64,000 nt of DNA from Alphaproteobacteria bacterium (GTDB lineage Bacteria > Pseudomonadota > Alphaproteobacteria > Sphingomonadales > Sphingomonadaceae): positions 1-64,000 of the forward strand of contig JAFAZW010000038.1 of the NCBI GenBank assembly GCA_019239415.1, given 5' to 3'. The notes under the pieces are model-generated. The model was not told the DNA's origin and searched no databases. It was given only the letters and a program-made list of their open reading frames with translations. Shown piece by piece: positions 62,501 to 64,000 of the stretch (the stretch's first letter is position 1; the number at the start of each line of letters is the position of its first letter). A program made the position numbers and the translations under genes.

Positions 62501-63793
62501 GACCGCGGGGATGCGCTCCAGCGTCGCCCGCAAGGCTTTGAGCGCAACGTCCTGCTTGCCATCGGCGTCCTTCTCGTCGACCGCACGGCGTTCCTGCCGG
62601 AGCTGTCGCAGCCACCTGTCGTCCTTGCCGCCGAATTGCTGGATCGGCGGACCGAGCAAGTCTTCGTCGAAGATCACGTGCACGCCCAACCGCTGCAGAA
62701 AATCAAGCCGGCGTTCTTTCATGTAGGTTTCGAGCTGCTGCAGGTCGAGCGGCTCACGATCGGCGCCTTCGAGCGTGTTCCAGATCAGGAACGCAGGCGC
62801 CATGCGTCGGTAGGGAGTGTTGCTTACAAAGTAGCGCAGGAAGTCGTTCAGCTCCCTTTCGTTCATCCCGAGCCCGACAAAAAGCACGGGATTGCCCGCG
62901 AAGAGCACCCGCATCCCGTGCTCGAAGGGATTCCGGAACAGATCGTCGCGGCGGTAGCGAAGATCGTAATCGGCGACGGTGACGACCATCGTTTCCGGCC
63001 GATCGGCCCGGCCGTGAAGGTGGAGGATGTGGCGATCGATCGTCGGCGAGCCGATCGCGAATTCCAGGAGACGGTCCGGCCGCTCCCTGTCCACGACGTC
63101 GCTCTCGACGGCCATCCCGTCCCCCATCGAGCGGTGCATTGTCCCGATGCGATTGCATGTCACCGGGCGGCCGGAACCGGCTTCGCCAACGCGATCGAGA
63201 AACCGCGGGCAGCGTTCGTCGCGCCGGAGCATGAATGCGCGCTCGAGCTCGAAATCGTAATTGAGCGTCGCAATGCGAAAGAGGCCGAGGTCCTCGATCA
63301 GCGGCCGGATGGCGGCGGGGCGCGGCTTCCGCTTGTTATGCCGCTGACGGAACAGCTCCGCCACTGTCGTTCTAAATTGCTCCAGGGGCGAAAGCTTGCG
63401 GGATGTGCCGGCCGACCGAGACTCGACCTCGCGCTTGATCGTCGGCAGCCGCGACAATTCTTCGAAGCAATCGCGGATGACGCCGAACCTCACCGTCGGA
63501 TCCACGGGCGTGCGCTCTTCCAGGAGCCGATCCGCCTGACCGCAAATTGTATCGACGAGCGTCTTTGCCGCCTCGTGGCCGCTCACGACATTGTCATATT
63601 GCCCGGCGATCTCCTTCGCCGCCGCCGCGAATTTCTTCTGGAATCCCGTCCATGAAAAGTAGCCCAGAGCTTCGTCCGACATCGATCCGGTGATCGCGAC
63701 GAGGCGATCGTTGCGCAGCGCCCGCGCCAGTTCGAGCAACGCGCGTTCCCGCAGTCGGGAATCGTCGTAGCGATAGCGCAGCGACAGATTCAC
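59558..63793 (-). CDS. SIR2-STAND-TPR protein, putative anti-phage defence NADase
   Basis: 1,411 residues. The N-terminal SIR2-like domain shows VAITGSMSDEALGYFSWTGF (about 34-52), TLNYDFELE (176-184), LHLHGRAD (257-264) and VLFVGLGMNE (303-312); the Asn and His in the middle two are the expected NAD-cleaving residues. A STAND-type NTPase follows, with a degenerate P-loop (IFEPGSGRGGLAEEL, no Lys) near 505-518 and a Walker B-like ALVIINGIDRFF. The last ~450 residues are helical TPR-like repeats, the likely sensor. The GTG at 63793 was chosen for GGGGGG seven bases upstream; the frame is open to the window edge, so a longer N-terminus is possible. Composition resembles the host. Confidence 0.8.
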   Translation of the reverse strand: MNLSLRYRYDDSRLRERALLELARALRNDRLVAITGSMSDEALGYFSWTGFQKKFAAAAKEIAGQYDNVVSGHEAAKTLVDTICGQADRLLEERTPVDPTVRFGVIRDCFEELSRLPTIKREVESRSAGTSRKLSPLEQFRTTVAELFRQRHNKRKPRPAAIRPLIEDLGLFRIATLNYDFELERAFMLRRDERCPRFLDRVGEAGSGRPVTCNRIGTMHRSMGDGMAVESDVVDRERPDRLLEFAIGSPTIDRHILHLHGRADRPETMVVTVADYDLRYRRDDLFRNPFEHGMRVLFAGNPVLFVGLGMNERELNDFLRYFVSNTPYRRMAPAFLIWNTLEGADREPLDLQQLETYMKERRLDFLQRLGVHVIFDEDLLGPPIQQFGGKDDRWLRQLRQERRAVDEKDADGKQDVALKALRATLERIPAVAAELKAASTRSGDGTWRGIGSRILPAKPGTTGSGQPDAVRLWGTLRLQGWASEQRRAFETSPGDGAAEQILVGIFEPGSGRGGLAEELVQQRGTESFKLHCKVVQGTRPDHRLLVNAGFSYDSDAMLNTIASFLFHRLKDQSKPLSRERDFADGRLFDTDSQALVIINGIDRFFAFDGQPLSAELDHLFRCVKARPREEQKVQWLLLGTERISKYADQLGLRPFRPARPSNTELARPEALSPIGNETPLPRVHLASCYLDNVSDRFSQRASEINSKRSANEPCRSPRLSEAAIARIREAAGEDRSTVRRAFFGGFLAPPLMQSLGFECPVVFEVLRTMAFIGSPVEAEVLLHAPKIRIVLDECCELHNDPALVLRAQLAGLEALGLIVEIAHTAHSTIEVCPPSENWKWRRYGLHRSLANELRERHGAPVSEAKLAATFNMSLFVAQATDSYMPKESFHDELGELVDRLAGAWKDEAPEMSGFPVSQKQFLETDSARTLLFRPVDGADAYEQFRRLCLRRSSVCLRAALAVVRGYYSTSGLLTLGRHSGLVAEGRDGALTEHADRLDRLLKTFGKIATARKVFRDATRSAGKGPETQAGEEHARRWLGPEPLYADDLVWLHNERGVVKLAQGHLYDARRSFRLAADANNRHVEHGYPGHNWRRITMNEVGLLIERGRLDRAERRLDAIEASVDTAPWAEQVRGAAAAEAAAEDAQGPQTMKLEPRERVRRILDAFGKDLSPPMTCGTWEFTREEMLFVALATSYRGLIAHMRGQYRDADSLYALGTRMLRHLRETRAYSIFQRHLATLGPHLGTRENALREAELAVAAADAVKQLDVAHRARIVRASQVRSNPDSGPEDRRMALQQLHRALDYAAATDAYRVRIEASSSLAKQMRESGDYDAALRYASDALAIACRYGHSLHKISLRVEIGRILVERGDPISGDALLQSALEAAMLSGYHRTVERVQRARQVERPPPPAG

Positions 63794-64000
63794 CGATTCG
63801 CCCCCCGTTCGACAGGCGAGGATGTCACCTCCCGGTACGATTGCAAACAGCTCTACATCCAGTTTGGCTGCGGTCGGCCCGCCGACTTGTGCTGTGCGCC
63901 GGATTCCCGCTACCCGCAGCCGGACGATGCGACGCAAGGCCCGCCAGCAGACGAAGCCCGAGAACCGTCCCCGCTTCTGGGGCCGCCACGCGGTTGCCGC
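63794..64000. other. Upstream region of the SIR2-STAND gene
   Basis: About 200 bases to the window edge. The defence-gene frame stays open through it with near-background codon content, and a TTG at 63937 is the track's start. I see no promoter motif, repeat or other gene here. Confidence 0.4.

Overview
The window is high-GC DNA (roughly two thirds G+C by eye) from an alphaproteobacterium, most probably a sphingomonad. The hints are a large TonB-dependent receptor, PuuD-type urate hydroxylase, ATGA-overlapped operons, an orphan Flp pilin, the trp leader peptide and several families of palindromic repeats. The genus assignment is inference, because no rRNA or marker gene is present.

Layout. 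1-1150: a left-truncated RiPP (graspetide-like) locus A, with a short precursor gene, a Rho-independent terminator and an ATP-grasp ligase. 1360-8145 (minus): malate synthase G, a TSUP permease and a molybdenum-cofactor operon (moaA-moaD-moaE-moaB-moaC-moeA). 8266-22391: a purine catabolic region with an AzgA-type permease, allA plus an unknown partner, and the operon puuE-alc-uraD-uraH-puuD-xdhA-xdhB-xdhC-guaD. Together these encode guanine/xanthine to urate, allantoin, ureidoglycolate and glyoxylate. GlcB then turns glyoxylate into malate, and the moa/moe genes supply the cofactor for xanthine dehydrogenase.

Two accessory cassettes interrupt the purine region, and each is followed by a duplicated 3' end of the gene before it. 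A secreted S41 peptidase lies between azgA and a decayed azgA tail. RiPP locus B (precursor, ATP-grasp ligase, secreted esterase) lies between guaD and a nearly identical guaD tail, next to tRNA-Thr.

25.7-41.5 kb: a C13 peptidase, a conspicuously AT-rich membrane protein of foreign look, DUF429/YjbR/rarA, a PadR regulator, a lipoprotein, a glycosyltransferase, a TPR protein, an AraC regulator, a dehydrogenase, a 30-residue membrane peptide, and an IS630-family element that split a transporter from its downstream gene. 40.7-47.4 kb: ManA, ROK kinase, Flp pilin, threonine synthase, aldo/keto reductase, a frameshifted small exported protein and a DUF885 hydrolase. 47.5-51 kb: a trp-attenuated aroF-trpE-trpG operon with a palindromic repeat inside trpE. 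51-59.5 kb: a TonB-C-like protein, an ICMT-like membrane protein, a PilZ protein, a PBP4-type DacB, a TonB receptor, tRNA-Gly and tRNA-Tyr. 59.6-63.8 kb: one very large SIR2-STAND-TPR gene, a probable anti-phage defence protein with a degenerate P-loop.

The best candidates for new biology are the paired RiPP loci A and B (shared leader, unlike cores, dedicated esterase), the repeated '3'-end duplication' mode of cassette insertion, and the SIR2-STAND protein. Everything here was read by eye; no database search was run.
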